64,000 bases of DNA from Natrarchaeobius halalkaliphilus (GTDB taxonomy: Archaea; Halobacteriota; Halobacteria; Halobacteriales; Natrialbaceae): positions 496,001 to 560,000 of the forward strand of contig NZ_REFY01000001.1 in assembly GCF_003841485.1 (NCBI RefSeq), read 5' to 3'. The translations under genes and the position numbers were made by a program. Below, piece after piece: positions 1 through 8,538 of this stretch. The notes below the pieces were generated by a model. It searched no databases and had not been told where the DNA came from. It saw nothing but the letters and a program-made list of their open reading frames with translations. How positions within the stretch are numbered: the first letter of the stretch is position 1; every line of letters begins with the position of its first letter.

Positions 1-115
1 GTCCCCGGTTATTCCCTTTCGGGTAGCCTACAGCTGGCTGCTACACCTTGTGAGAGGCGAAAAAAGTCACCAGTTGAACAAACAGAGACTGCCATTGAGC
101 GAAACGAGACCGCTG

Positions 116-838
116 TCACAGATCTTCTTTCGAGAAAATCAACTGAGTGCTATTCGCTTCCAGCCACTCTGCGTGCTTCTTGTACTCTGGATCATGTTCT
201 GCAACCAGTGACCAGAACTCCTCCGAATGGTTTGACTCACGGAGGTGAGCGAGTTCGTGGACGACAATGTAATCAATTACGTCTTGCGGGGCCATCATTA
301 GTCGCCAATTCAATCCGAGGGTTCCCGTTGTTGAGCAACTCCCCCATTTAGTGCGTTGGTTCCGGATCTCGATCTGTTCGTATTCGACCCCCATCTCCGC
401 TGCATATTGATCGGCCCATTCCTCAAACCACTCTCGAGCCTTCCGCCGATACAGTGTTTCCAGAGCGCGTTTCACTGACGTATCTTCGACGTGGTGCTTT
501 GCCAATAGAAGTGTACCATCAGCAACGTCGGATGATGGACGCTTTTCGACTACGACTTCGTGTTGCTCCCCAAGATATGGAAACGTCTCACCCTCGTTGA
601 ACCGGCGTTCCGGAACCTGCTTCCGGTATGAATCGTACTTTCGATTCTTCTCGAGGACCCATGCCGCATTCTCTCGAAGTAGCTCTGGTGGTCGAGTCTC
701 CCCGGAATCCGGGATGACAACTGTGACTCCGTGTATGTCTACGTCTATTCGTGGCTCGGTTGCTTCGGAGCTGCAGCGGACAGTGTACTCAATGCTGTTT
801 CCCAACAGCTCAATCTCTCGAGATTCTGGGTCAGCCAT
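116..838 (-). CDS. YgjP/SprT-like zinc metallopeptidase (DUF45, M48-type)
   Basis: 240 aa. The zinc-protease motif HELAH is at residues 194-198, with a downstream acidic/His segment (ESNHSEEFW) that can supply the third ligand, and the family signature RTKWGSCS is at 162-169. This is the YgjP-like DUF45 family, which is repeatedly found at the end of type I restriction operons; its cellular substrate is not established. The start ATG at 838 overlaps the hsdR stop by 8 nt (831..838), so it is the last gene of the hsd operon and probably translated by coupling. A role in turning over or controlling the restriction complex is inference from the neighbourhood only. Confidence 0.85.
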   Translation of the reverse strand: MADPESREIELLGNSIEYTVRCSSEATEPRIDVDIHGVTVVIPDSGETRPPELLRENAAWVLEKNRKYDSYRKQVPERRFNEGETFPYLGEQHEVVVEKRPSSDVADGTLLLAKHHVEDTSVKRALETLYRRKAREWFEEWADQYAAEMGVEYEQIEIRNQRTKWGSCSTTGTLGLNWRLMMAPQDVIDYIVVHELAHLRESNHSEEFWSLVAEHDPEYKKHAEWLEANSTQLIFSKEDL

Positions 839-3821
839 GATTCTGCACGAGGTAGCCCCGAACAGTATCTACGAATTCGTCGTTAATCAGCTGACTGCAA
901 TCGTGGTTCACAACCAGTACATCCAACAGGATGTGTTCGATCTCAGAGATCGTCTGCTGGTTCGTCTTCCATCCGTTGTAATCACGATCGACCCGATCGC
1001 GGAACTGTGAAACGATTTCGCCTGCGATCGCTTCGGCGTGTTCCTCGGAATCGGTCGCGTCAGGCGTTTCCTCTGTGAGATGGGTATAGATCGCGAACTT
1101 GGCTTCCTCCATCCCTTGCTCCTCGGCTTCTTCTTCGACTCCCAATATCTCGTCTTCGACCGATTTCAGTGCTTCGACGGCTTCTGGGTCGCTTATTTCG
1201 TCTCCCTGCCAACGTTCGACTACGTCCGTGACACGCTCGCTGAGACGCTTGTAGCGCGGGTTTTGGTTCTCCCGAGGGTGCAAGTGTTCACGAGTTGCGT
1301 GGGCGATCTGAGACGCTTTCACGCCGGGGTTGTCTAATCCTTCTACGTCTTCGAGGTATTCTTCGCCGAGTTTGTACGTCGGAAAGTCTCGCTTGATCTC
1401 CCCGATTTCGACGTGATTCTCAATAATGTCGCGGGTCTTCTCGCGCATATCGTTTTCAGGGGCATCGTCGCCCGCTGTCGTGCGCTTGAACGCGACTTGA
1501 ATCCGATTGAGCCATTTGTACTGGCGGTCGATCCCCTCGCTGACGAGGCGTCCATCAGGTGCAACAGCTTCGTAGAGATTTTCGAGCCGTCGGAAGCCCT
1601 GCTTGAACTCGCGGCGTTCCGGATGCGTACTGATCCGCTCGACGGCTTCGTAGGTTGCTTCTTGGGTGTCGTCTTTCGGAATTCCATCGAAGATACCCAT
1701 GACCATCTCCACCTGGTCAACGAGGTCGTCGAACAGCTCATCCTTGTCACGGGCAGCGTAGGCTTTCGTCTCGGCGTCGTAGTCGAGTGCCTCGTCGATG
1801 TTCTCGAAGACGCCCTGGAAGTCCACGATCTCACCGTTCTCTTTGCCATCGGCAGGCCGGTTCGTTCGCGCGATCGCCTGCATGAGATTGTGGTTCTTCA
1901 GGTTCCGATCCAAATACATCGTTTTCAAAATCGGAGCATCGAAGCCCGTTAACAGCATGTTGTGGACGACCAGCAGTTTCGGTGTCGTCGTTTCGGCTTC
2001 CTCGTCGGTCTGTTTGAACGCTTTGACGATCTGATCGCGTTCTTCGGAATCTGTGTGGAACTGCTTGATCAGATCAGGATCATCGTTGGTCGCTGTGTAG
2101 AGAACTTCAACATCGTCCTCGCCACGTTTTTCGATGAGTCGCTCGCCGTACATCGCTGCTGATTCACGACTGGGTGTGACGACCATCCCCTTCCAGCTGT
2201 TTGGCGCAACGTGTTCGTCGTAGTGCTGATCGATTTCTTCGACGGCCCGATCGACTCGCGGTTCGATTTGTGCGAGTTCAATTGCAGTAACGCTTTGCCG
2301 GATCAGTTCACGTTTTTCGTCCGTCGTCTTGCCACGGAACTCGTGTTCGAACCGCTCATCAAGCCCCGCCTCGTCGATGTTCCACTCCATCTCGTGTCTG
2401 AGCGTGAAGTACACAGGGAGAATCAGGCCGTCATCAATGCCCTGTTTGACCGAGTAGCGGTGCAGATAGTCCTCGCCTTCAGGACAGAACTCGCGTAGTG
2501 TATTGCGTTTCGCCAGTTCCTTTGCATCGGATGCGTTGCGTTTTCCCTCTTGAACTGGTGTGCCGGTAAACCCGAAGTGGGAGGCCCCTTCGAGTGCACT
2601 GTCAAGCCGACTGCCAAGTCCGCCCTCCATGAATCGGTGGGCTTCGTCGGACATGACGATCGCCTCATCGTTGCCCTGTACGTCCGGATCGACGCTCTCG
2701 AATTTATGGATTGTCGTCAGAACAAGTTGGCTCTGGCCGTCCTCGATGAGTTCCTGAAGGTGATCGATGCTCTCGGCTTCCGTCCACTGCTCGAGAGTGA
2801 GGTTCGCCAGCTGGTCCCGCATCTGGCTGTTGAGCTTGTCCGTATCGACGATGATGAACACCTGTGGGTTACTGGCTACGTCGCGTGAGAGCAGGTTCTC
2901 AGCTGCGTAGAGCATCGTGAACGACTTGCCGGACCCCTGGGTGTGCCAGATCAGCCCCTTCTTGTGGATACCGTCGCGGACGCGATCGAGGATCGCATTC
3001 ACGGCGTAGTACTGCATATAGCGCGGGACGATCTTCGCGTCACCGCCAGCTCGTCGCTCGTAGAAAACGAAGTTCTTCAGCAGATCGAGGATCGTTTCGG
3101 GGTTGCACAACGCCTGTATCGCCTGCTTGTTCTCGTTGTCCTCGGCGTACTCTGGAGGTGCGTCGTTCCACGGTTCGTAGAACTCCTTCGGTGCGCCAAC
3201 GGCTCCGTAGCGCAGTTCCATCGTGTCGGCAGCGACGTTGAACAAGCCGGGGGTAAACAACCGGGGTATGTCGTCCTCGTAGGCCAAGAGATCCCTGACG
3301 GCGTCGTGCCAGTCGTTATCCTGCGTCGTCCCTTTCAGTTCCATCGTCACGATCGGAATCCCATTGACGAACAGGTTCACGTCCGGCCGGATCGTCGTGC
3401 CTCGAGAGACGGAGAACTGATTCACAGCGTGGAAAAGGTTGTTCTCGAGTACCTCGTGATCGATCAGATCGACGTAGACCGTCTCGGTTGAGCCGTCGTT
3501 GCGCTGGACCGAGAACGTCTTGCCCTTCGTGAGCAGCTGGTGGAACTCGCGGTTGCCATCCATCAGGTTCTCGGCATCGAGATCGCGTTTGAGCGAGGAA
3601 ATGAACTTCCCGACGTTATCCTCGGTAATTTCGTCGTTGAGTGAGATCACCTGTTCGGCCAGCAGGTTCCAGTAGACGACCTCGTTGCTTCGGCGATCAT
3701 AAGCGTCGTCGAGAACGTTCGCACCTCGACCACCGTCTTGACCGTGCGTTTCCCATCCGATGCCGTCGAGCCATGCGAGTAGCGATCGTTCGACTCCGGC
3801 TTCGGACGGGATGCTAACCAT
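831..3821 (-). CDS. hsdR: Type I restriction enzyme, R (motor/nuclease) subunit
   Basis: 996 aa, normal length for HsdR. The N-terminal nuclease domain shows the PD-(D/E)XK pattern with Asp147 and ELK at 161-163. The SF2 translocase follows with Walker A TQGSGKS at 294-300, a DEAH box (SDEAHR) and motif III FTGTP, then a helical C-terminal region that would dock on the methylase. It cuts DNA after ATP-driven translocation from an unmethylated recognition site. It overlaps hsdS upstream and the metallopeptidase downstream, 8 nt each. No frameshift or missing motif is seen, so the restriction arm looks functional. Confidence 0.95.
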   Translation of the reverse strand: MVSIPSEAGVERSLLAWLDGIGWETHGQDGGRGANVLDDAYDRRSNEVVYWNLLAEQVISLNDEITEDNVGKFISSLKRDLDAENLMDGNREFHQLLTKGKTFSVQRNDGSTETVYVDLIDHEVLENNLFHAVNQFSVSRGTTIRPDVNLFVNGIPIVTMELKGTTQDNDWHDAVRDLLAYEDDIPRLFTPGLFNVAADTMELRYGAVGAPKEFYEPWNDAPPEYAEDNENKQAIQALCNPETILDLLKNFVFYERRAGGDAKIVPRYMQYYAVNAILDRVRDGIHKKGLIWHTQGSGKSFTMLYAAENLLSRDVASNPQVFIIVDTDKLNSQMRDQLANLTLEQWTEAESIDHLQELIEDGQSQLVLTTIHKFESVDPDVQGNDEAIVMSDEAHRFMEGGLGSRLDSALEGASHFGFTGTPVQEGKRNASDAKELAKRNTLREFCPEGEDYLHRYSVKQGIDDGLILPVYFTLRHEMEWNIDEAGLDERFEHEFRGKTTDEKRELIRQSVTAIELAQIEPRVDRAVEEIDQHYDEHVAPNSWKGMVVTPSRESAAMYGERLIEKRGEDDVEVLYTATNDDPDLIKQFHTDSEERDQIVKAFKQTDEEAETTTPKLLVVHNMLLTGFDAPILKTMYLDRNLKNHNLMQAIARTNRPADGKENGEIVDFQGVFENIDEALDYDAETKAYAARDKDELFDDLVDQVEMVMGIFDGIPKDDTQEATYEAVERISTHPERREFKQGFRRLENLYEAVAPDGRLVSEGIDRQYKWLNRIQVAFKRTTAGDDAPENDMREKTRDIIENHVEIGEIKRDFPTYKLGEEYLEDVEGLDNPGVKASQIAHATREHLHPRENQNPRYKRLSERVTDVVERWQGDEISDPEAVEALKSVEDEILGVEEEAEEQGMEEAKFAIYTHLTEETPDATDSEEHAEAIAGEIVSQFRDRVDRDYNGWKTNQQTISEIEHILLDVLVVNHDCSQLINDEFVDTVRGYLVQNHG

Positions 3822-5205
3822 GTTGTGCGATTTCGTCGGGCACCGCTATGTTAGTGTCGGCCGTTCTTACTGTTCCCGAAAGGAGGTCTTGCATAAGACC
3901 TTGCTTGAGGCATTGGAGGCGAGTTTTATATTGATGCTCTCTATCGATTGACTCCGTTATTGAGGAAACACTCTCGACAATTCGTTGTTGTTCCTCAATT
4001 GGTGGAACAGCGACTCTCAATTTCCTAAGTGCACCGAGGTTGAAGTGTTTTTGAGCCAGTCCCGCTTGGAAGCGATCTATTTGCTTTCTTCCTGCCCGCG
4101 AATTGATCCACATTGCGGCGTAGTGTGGGTCAAGGTTATCTCCTGGCGTTGAAATTAGCAGATCGGCACAGTTTGAACCATCAAACTCAGGTGAAACTAC
4201 GCACGAAAGCCCAGGCTCTCCCGATCGAACCGTAATAACATCGCCTGCCTCTAATTGGCTATTCGAATTTTCTTCATTCGATTCTTGAGTCATATACTCA
4301 AAATCCCCATTAACGATGCCATCTCGAGAAATGTCTTTTGAGCGAAGAATGGGGACTTCTCCTGCTTCGTCATAGTACTGAGTAGGCTTGACAACGATAC
4401 CAACTGAGGAATCCGAAATCAATTCACTGTATGGTTGAACAACCCAATCTTCCGGGACTTCATCAACCCAACTACTTTTGTATTCAATATTTTCCTCTGA
4501 CCGTAACGACCCGTCCTCAAGAATCCCCCTTGAAAGCAAATCTTGCTCTGTTCCTCGTCGGACCATCTCCAATTTGTCAATGATTTCCTCGGTCTTCTCT
4601 ATCGCTTGGTCAACGGTGTAGAGGATGGTGGCGATTTTGCGCTGTTCGGGGAGTGGTGGATATGGGATTAAGAGATTACCATACTCTTGGGCATTGATGT
4701 TTGGTTGTGCACCTGTTCGCTGTATTCTGGCAACCCAGCTGTCATAGTTCGGTGAATCTGTGTATTGATAGAGAAATTCTGGATTTGCCAAATCTGTATT
4801 TATATGGTGGTTTATAAGATACCCAGCATAAACACAGTCGCCATCCTGCTGGCGATACAAGTACGTCTTCCCGACAGACGCACCACTACGAGCGAATAGA
4901 AGGTTACCTTTTTTAAGTAGATACCCATCCGCTTTCTCTTTCGACAAACTAACTTTTGTATGTGATTTCAATCGGCCACGGGTGTTAATGTCTGTTATGC
5001 GGACATAACGTGGATTTCCGGGGTCAAAATCCTCCGCTGATTCAGCGGCCCCGTAGTTTGATTCATGTATAACATCTTTGAGCCTGACTTGTTGCCAGTC
5101 CTTAGGAATTTCTCCCAGGGAAGTCTCATCAAGGCTCGACCTCACCTCATCGGATTCTATCGAAGTACCTTCCGAGATTTCGTCAAGTGTCCGCTGTTCA
5201 CTCAT
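3814..5205 (-). CDS. hsdS: Type I restriction-modification specificity subunit
   Basis: 463 aa with the classic two-repeat plan. An N-terminal target recognition domain is followed by a central conserved helix starting at the PLPEQRKIA segment; a second recognition domain is followed by a second conserved helix starting at PIEEQQRIV. Each recognition domain reads half of a bipartite DNA target; the target cannot be predicted from sequence. The recognition domains are noticeably more AT-rich than hsdM and hsdR, as is usual for domains exchanged by recombination. The ATG overlaps the hsdM stop by 8 nt. Confidence 0.93.
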   Translation of the reverse strand: MSEQRTLDEISEGTSIESDEVRSSLDETSLGEIPKDWQQVRLKDVIHESNYGAAESAEDFDPGNPRYVRITDINTRGRLKSHTKVSLSKEKADGYLLKKGNLLFARSGASVGKTYLYRQQDGDCVYAGYLINHHINTDLANPEFLYQYTDSPNYDSWVARIQRTGAQPNINAQEYGNLLIPYPPLPEQRKIATILYTVDQAIEKTEEIIDKLEMVRRGTEQDLLSRGILEDGSLRSEENIEYKSSWVDEVPEDWVVQPYSELISDSSVGIVVKPTQYYDEAGEVPILRSKDISRDGIVNGDFEYMTQESNEENSNSQLEAGDVITVRSGEPGLSCVVSPEFDGSNCADLLISTPGDNLDPHYAAMWINSRAGRKQIDRFQAGLAQKHFNLGALRKLRVAVPPIEEQQRIVESVSSITESIDREHQYKTRLQCLKQGLMQDLLSGTVRTADTNIAVPDEIAQHG

Positions 5206-6700
5206 AGTTCAATGCCTCCATATGCTGACTCATCTGAGACTCGATCGCGTCCCGCTCATCTTGCAACTCACGCAATTTTGCCAGTTCCTCCTTTACGTTG
5301 ATCTCCTCCTCGGGCTCAGTCGTATCCACGTAGAGCGCAATATTCAGGTTGTAGTCGTTCTCTTTGATCTCCTCGATCGACACCGTCCGACTCACACGCT
5401 CCTCGGTCGTCCAGTTGCGGAAGTTCTCGACGATGTGGTCGAGTCCCCCCTCGGTGAGTTCGTTCTGGTTCGATAACTCCTCGTAGAACGCTTCGTCGGC
5501 AGCGTGGATGAACTGCACCTCCCCCTCACGCTCGGCAGGCTTGTCAGTATTCAACACGAGGACAGCAGAGGGAATCGAGTTGTTTTGGAACAAATTCTCT
5601 GGCAGCCCAACGATCGCCTCGACCATATCCGCCTCCAGCATCGGCTTCCGATACCGACTTTCGTGCTTACGGAACAGCACACCGTGTGGAATGACTATCG
5701 CCGCCTTCCCGCCGTTTCCATCTTTTTCGGGCGTCTTCAACTGTTTCGCCATATGCATAATGAAGGCGAAATCACCCCGATCGGCTCGAGGCAGTTTCTC
5801 ATGCCAGTCGAACCGGTCGTACGGATCGTCCTGTAGACCGTCCTTGTCCCAATTTGCCGAGAACGGGAAGTTGGCAAGAACCCGATCGAACCGCGTGAGT
5901 TCGTTGTCGTCCTCATTGGTGAACGCTGGGTTCGAAAGCGAATCCTCGCGCTCAATGGTCCCGTTCAATCCGTGAATAGATAGGTTCATTCTGGCGATCG
6001 CCGCAATATCGGGGTTGATTTCCTGGCCAGTGAACGTCAGCTTCGCAGGATCGCCGTCTTGTTCTTCGAGGTAGTACCGTGCGGCCTCAGTTAGCATCCC
6101 GCCGGAACCGACGGTGGGATCGTGGAAGGTGTGGCCGTCCTCAAACTCATCGACGAGTCGTACGCACAGGTTGACGATGTGGGGCGGCGTGAAGAACTGC
6201 CCGCCGGACTTGCCTTCTTCCTCTGCAAAGTGGCGCACCAGGTCCATGTACGCCTCTCCGAGCATGTCCGGCGGGATGCTGTCCCGATCGAGATCGTACT
6301 TGTTGAGGTGCTCAACCAGTTTGCCGAGCCGATCGTCGTCCAGTGCGTCGGCGTCAATGTAGTCCGCGCGAAAGAGACCCTTCAGGCTGGGGTTTTCTTC
6401 GGTCAATGCCTCGAACGCTTCGTTCAGAGCTTGGTCAACGTTGTCGCTAACCGATCGGAGATCGTCCCATAGGTAGCCCTCGGGAACAACTGGAATGTCG
6501 TAGAGGTTTTGTCGGCGAGCAAAGTCCTCGCCGTATTCGTCAACGTTCTCGGCGTACTGTTTCTCGAACTCGTCAGAGATCGACTTGTAGTAGACGAGTG
6601 GCAGGATATACTCCTTGTAGTCGGTCGGGTCAACGGCGTCCCGAATTATATCAGCACACTCAAACAGGTGTGATTCCAGTTTATCCGGCGAGAGAGTCAT
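5198..6700 (-). CDS. hsdM: Type I restriction-modification N6-adenine methyltransferase subunit
   Basis: 500 aa from the ATG at 6700; an in-frame TTG two codons upstream is a weaker start. An N-terminal HsdM helical domain precedes the methylase domain, which has FFTPPHIV, SAM-binding motif I DPTVGSGGM at about 194-202 and the catalytic motif IV. Motif IV reads NFPF (about 277-280) where the family consensus is NPPF/Y, so one proline is replaced. First gene of the hsdM-hsdS-hsdR-peptidase operon; it methylates the HsdS target and is also part of the restriction complex. Promoter presumably lies in the gap 6707-6833 shared with the divergent kwaA-like gene. Confidence 0.94.
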   Translation of the reverse strand: MTLSPDKLESHLFECADIIRDAVDPTDYKEYILPLVYYKSISDEFEKQYAENVDEYGEDFARRQNLYDIPVVPEGYLWDDLRSVSDNVDQALNEAFEALTEENPSLKGLFRADYIDADALDDDRLGKLVEHLNKYDLDRDSIPPDMLGEAYMDLVRHFAEEEGKSGGQFFTPPHIVNLCVRLVDEFEDGHTFHDPTVGSGGMLTEAARYYLEEQDGDPAKLTFTGQEINPDIAAIARMNLSIHGLNGTIEREDSLSNPAFTNEDDNELTRFDRVLANFPFSANWDKDGLQDDPYDRFDWHEKLPRADRGDFAFIMHMAKQLKTPEKDGNGGKAAIVIPHGVLFRKHESRYRKPMLEADMVEAIVGLPENLFQNNSIPSAVLVLNTDKPAEREGEVQFIHAADEAFYEELSNQNELTEGGLDHIVENFRNWTTEERVSRTVSIEEIKENDYNLNIALYVDTTEPEEEINVKEELAKLRELQDERDAIESQMSQHMEALNYE

Positions 6701-6833
6701 ACCCAATCAAATTTATCCAAAGCACATAGAGTTCATGGTAATAGGCTGAGCGCCATCGACAATTTGAAACGAAAACGGATTCTGTTCGAAAACATAGATA
6801 AGAACGAATTCCGCTCATAGAGGAGATACAGGG

Positions 6834-7451
6834 ATGGTACAATTTGGATTGTTGGTCAAGCTAACACTGTTTTTGAGTTCTTATGTTCCTCTGTTCATTA
6901 TACTATCAATTGAACTCAGTTCCAGACAACCAATTATTTGGGGCGATATTGAACTCCCTCTTGTTTCAGTTGGGTTTGATATTTCGTTGGCCAGTATTAT
7001 TCTTCTTGCTTCCTCTATTCTGCTCATCCTCGTCCTAATGTTCATAATATGGCACCACAGTGGCCATCGAACAGAAGATTGGCGGTGTGACCATTTCAAA
7101 CAACGAAACGAACTCCTTTCGAGTTATCTCCTGGCTTATGTCTTCGTATTTATAGGGTTGAACTTCTCTGATTTGGGTGATTGGCTAATATTGATTTTGT
7201 TTCTCGGGATGTTAGCGGTACTCCAAATGAATTCAGAGATGCTGCATGTGAACCCAATTCTGGGATTAGGGGGGTACAGAGTGTATGAAGTAGAGAGTAA
7301 GAACCAGACGTTGTTAGTTATCTCTCGAGATGACATTAGGGAAAGTATAAAAATCCCTGAATCACAAAGGGGTGTCAAGGAACCAGAGTATCGAAATATC
7401 GAAATAATTCAGCTTGGCCCAAACACCTACATGACCTCTCACGACCAATGA
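6834..7451 (+). CDS. kwaA: KwaA-like four-helix membrane protein (Kiwa defence system)
   Basis: 205 aa. Four hydrophobic helices are evident at about 6-27, 51-73, 95-111 and 116-132, followed by a soluble tail with NPILGLGGYRVYEV at about 140-153. Kiwa is a known two-gene antiphage system in which KwaA is a four-helix membrane protein that senses infection at the envelope and KwaB is the cytoplasmic partner. Size, topology and the KwaB-like gene directly downstream (ATGA overlap at 7448-7451) fit. A GGAG ribosome-binding site lies 8 nt before the ATG. The gene is much more AT-rich than the chromosome, indicating transfer. The call depends mostly on the partner gene; I could not align it to a reference KwaA. 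Confidence 0.68.
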   Translation: MVQFGLLVKLTLFLSSYVPLFIILSIELSSRQPIIWGDIELPLVSVGFDISLASIILLASSILLILVLMFIIWHHSGHRTEDWRCDHFKQRNELLSSYLLAYVFVFIGLNFSDLGDWLILILFLGMLAVLQMNSEMLHVNPILGLGGYRVYEVESKNQTLLVISRDDIRESIKIPESQRGVKEPEYRNIEIIQLGPNTYMTSHDQ

Positions 7452-8416
7452 CTACTCAAAATGATGCGGCTGACACCCTAAAGAACGCACGTGAATTTGT
7501 CCAAGGAAACACCTCTACTGATTATTTATTAGTACACAAACGGGAAACTGGTCCGGAAATTCAAACACTGGAATTTCGAAAAACAGTCCAGAACGAACTT
7601 GAAAAGCTGTTTGCAGACGTACTTACGAGCTATATCGATAAAGTTCGTGATGGGTCGGTTGGGATCCGCAACCTGAGTGCTATAAATACAGTTACAGATG
7701 AATCGTTGATTCAGCATGCAACTATAGATGAGTTGCCAGATACTGAGTTATTCAGATCACTTACTTCGGATTCCACGTATCCAACAACAAAATACGATAA
7801 GAATGATCCACCGGACTTCCAGTTGATAAAGGTATCAGATGGGAAGAAGCACTTAATCGGTATTCAAAACCACCGATCACTCAAAACTTATGACGCCTCG
7901 AAAAGTGGCATTCCCCTACTGTATAGAGATGCGGTCTATTCCAAATTTGAGAGCGATTTACTGATAGTGCCAGAAGCACTGAATGCGATTTATTTTGAAG
8001 ATCAGCTCTTTGTGATGACTCCAAAATCTTTCGAAAAGATGTTTGAGATGCGAGACGAATATGAACAAAAAGCTGAAACAGTAATCAGCAATTTTGAGGA
8101 CTCTGGCATCCGATTTTCGAAATCCAAAATCACGGACGACTGGATGATAAACGGAGACATTCGTGTGTTGAGGAAACTATACACTGTACACGAAAATGAA
8201 ATCCCAACATACGCGACACCTGATCGTATTAAAATGGTTATTGACAAGTATGATATTGAAGTTCAATACCGGAAGAAAAATGGGTTTATTGAACTTGATA
8301 TAGAGGAGTACACGGATATATGGAAGTTACTTCGACTTCTCAATTCAGACTACGCTGAGGCAGAGCTAATTCCTGACGCGCGCTTGGAAATTGAGAGCAA
8401 ACGAATCATGGACTGA
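7448..8416 (+). CDS. kwaB: KwaB-like protein (DUF4868; Kiwa defence system)
   Basis: 322 aa, close to the roughly 315 aa of known KwaB. The order of conserved-looking blocks (an N-terminal helical part, a central segment with IVPEALNAIYFEDQLFVMTP near 175-195 and a C-terminal RKLYTVHENEIP segment) matches my memory of the DUF4868 family, where the middle block reports that a protein is a KwaB. In characterised Kiwa, KwaB associates with KwaA and binds DNA to block late phage transcription and replication. ATG overlaps the kwaA stop by 4 nt. AT-rich like its partner. Family assignment is from pattern memory, not alignment. Confidence 0.68.
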   Translation: MTTQNDAADTLKNAREFVQGNTSTDYLLVHKRETGPEIQTLEFRKTVQNELEKLFADVLTSYIDKVRDGSVGIRNLSAINTVTDESLIQHATIDELPDTELFRSLTSDSTYPTTKYDKNDPPDFQLIKVSDGKKHLIGIQNHRSLKTYDASKSGIPLLYRDAVYSKFESDLLIVPEALNAIYFEDQLFVMTPKSFEKMFEMRDEYEQKAETVISNFEDSGIRFSKSKITDDWMINGDIRVLRKLYTVHENEIPTYATPDRIKMVIDKYDIEVQYRKKNGFIELDIEEYTDIWKLLRLLNSDYAEAELIPDARLEIESKRIMD

Positions 8417-8538
8417 TTTCTTATGATACTCAGTAGGCAAGAGGTTGTTCAACTATTAGGATTCTGTGGCGAACACGATTTACACTCCTGAACCTTCCAC
8501 CCGATTATTTGTAGTTGGTATTCCAACTGCTGCCATAT

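Noticed and set aside
1-115. Partial gene or tRNA at the left edge
   Set aside because: No open frame with family features and no T-arm consensus; only a weak inverted repeat around TAGCC/GGCTG.
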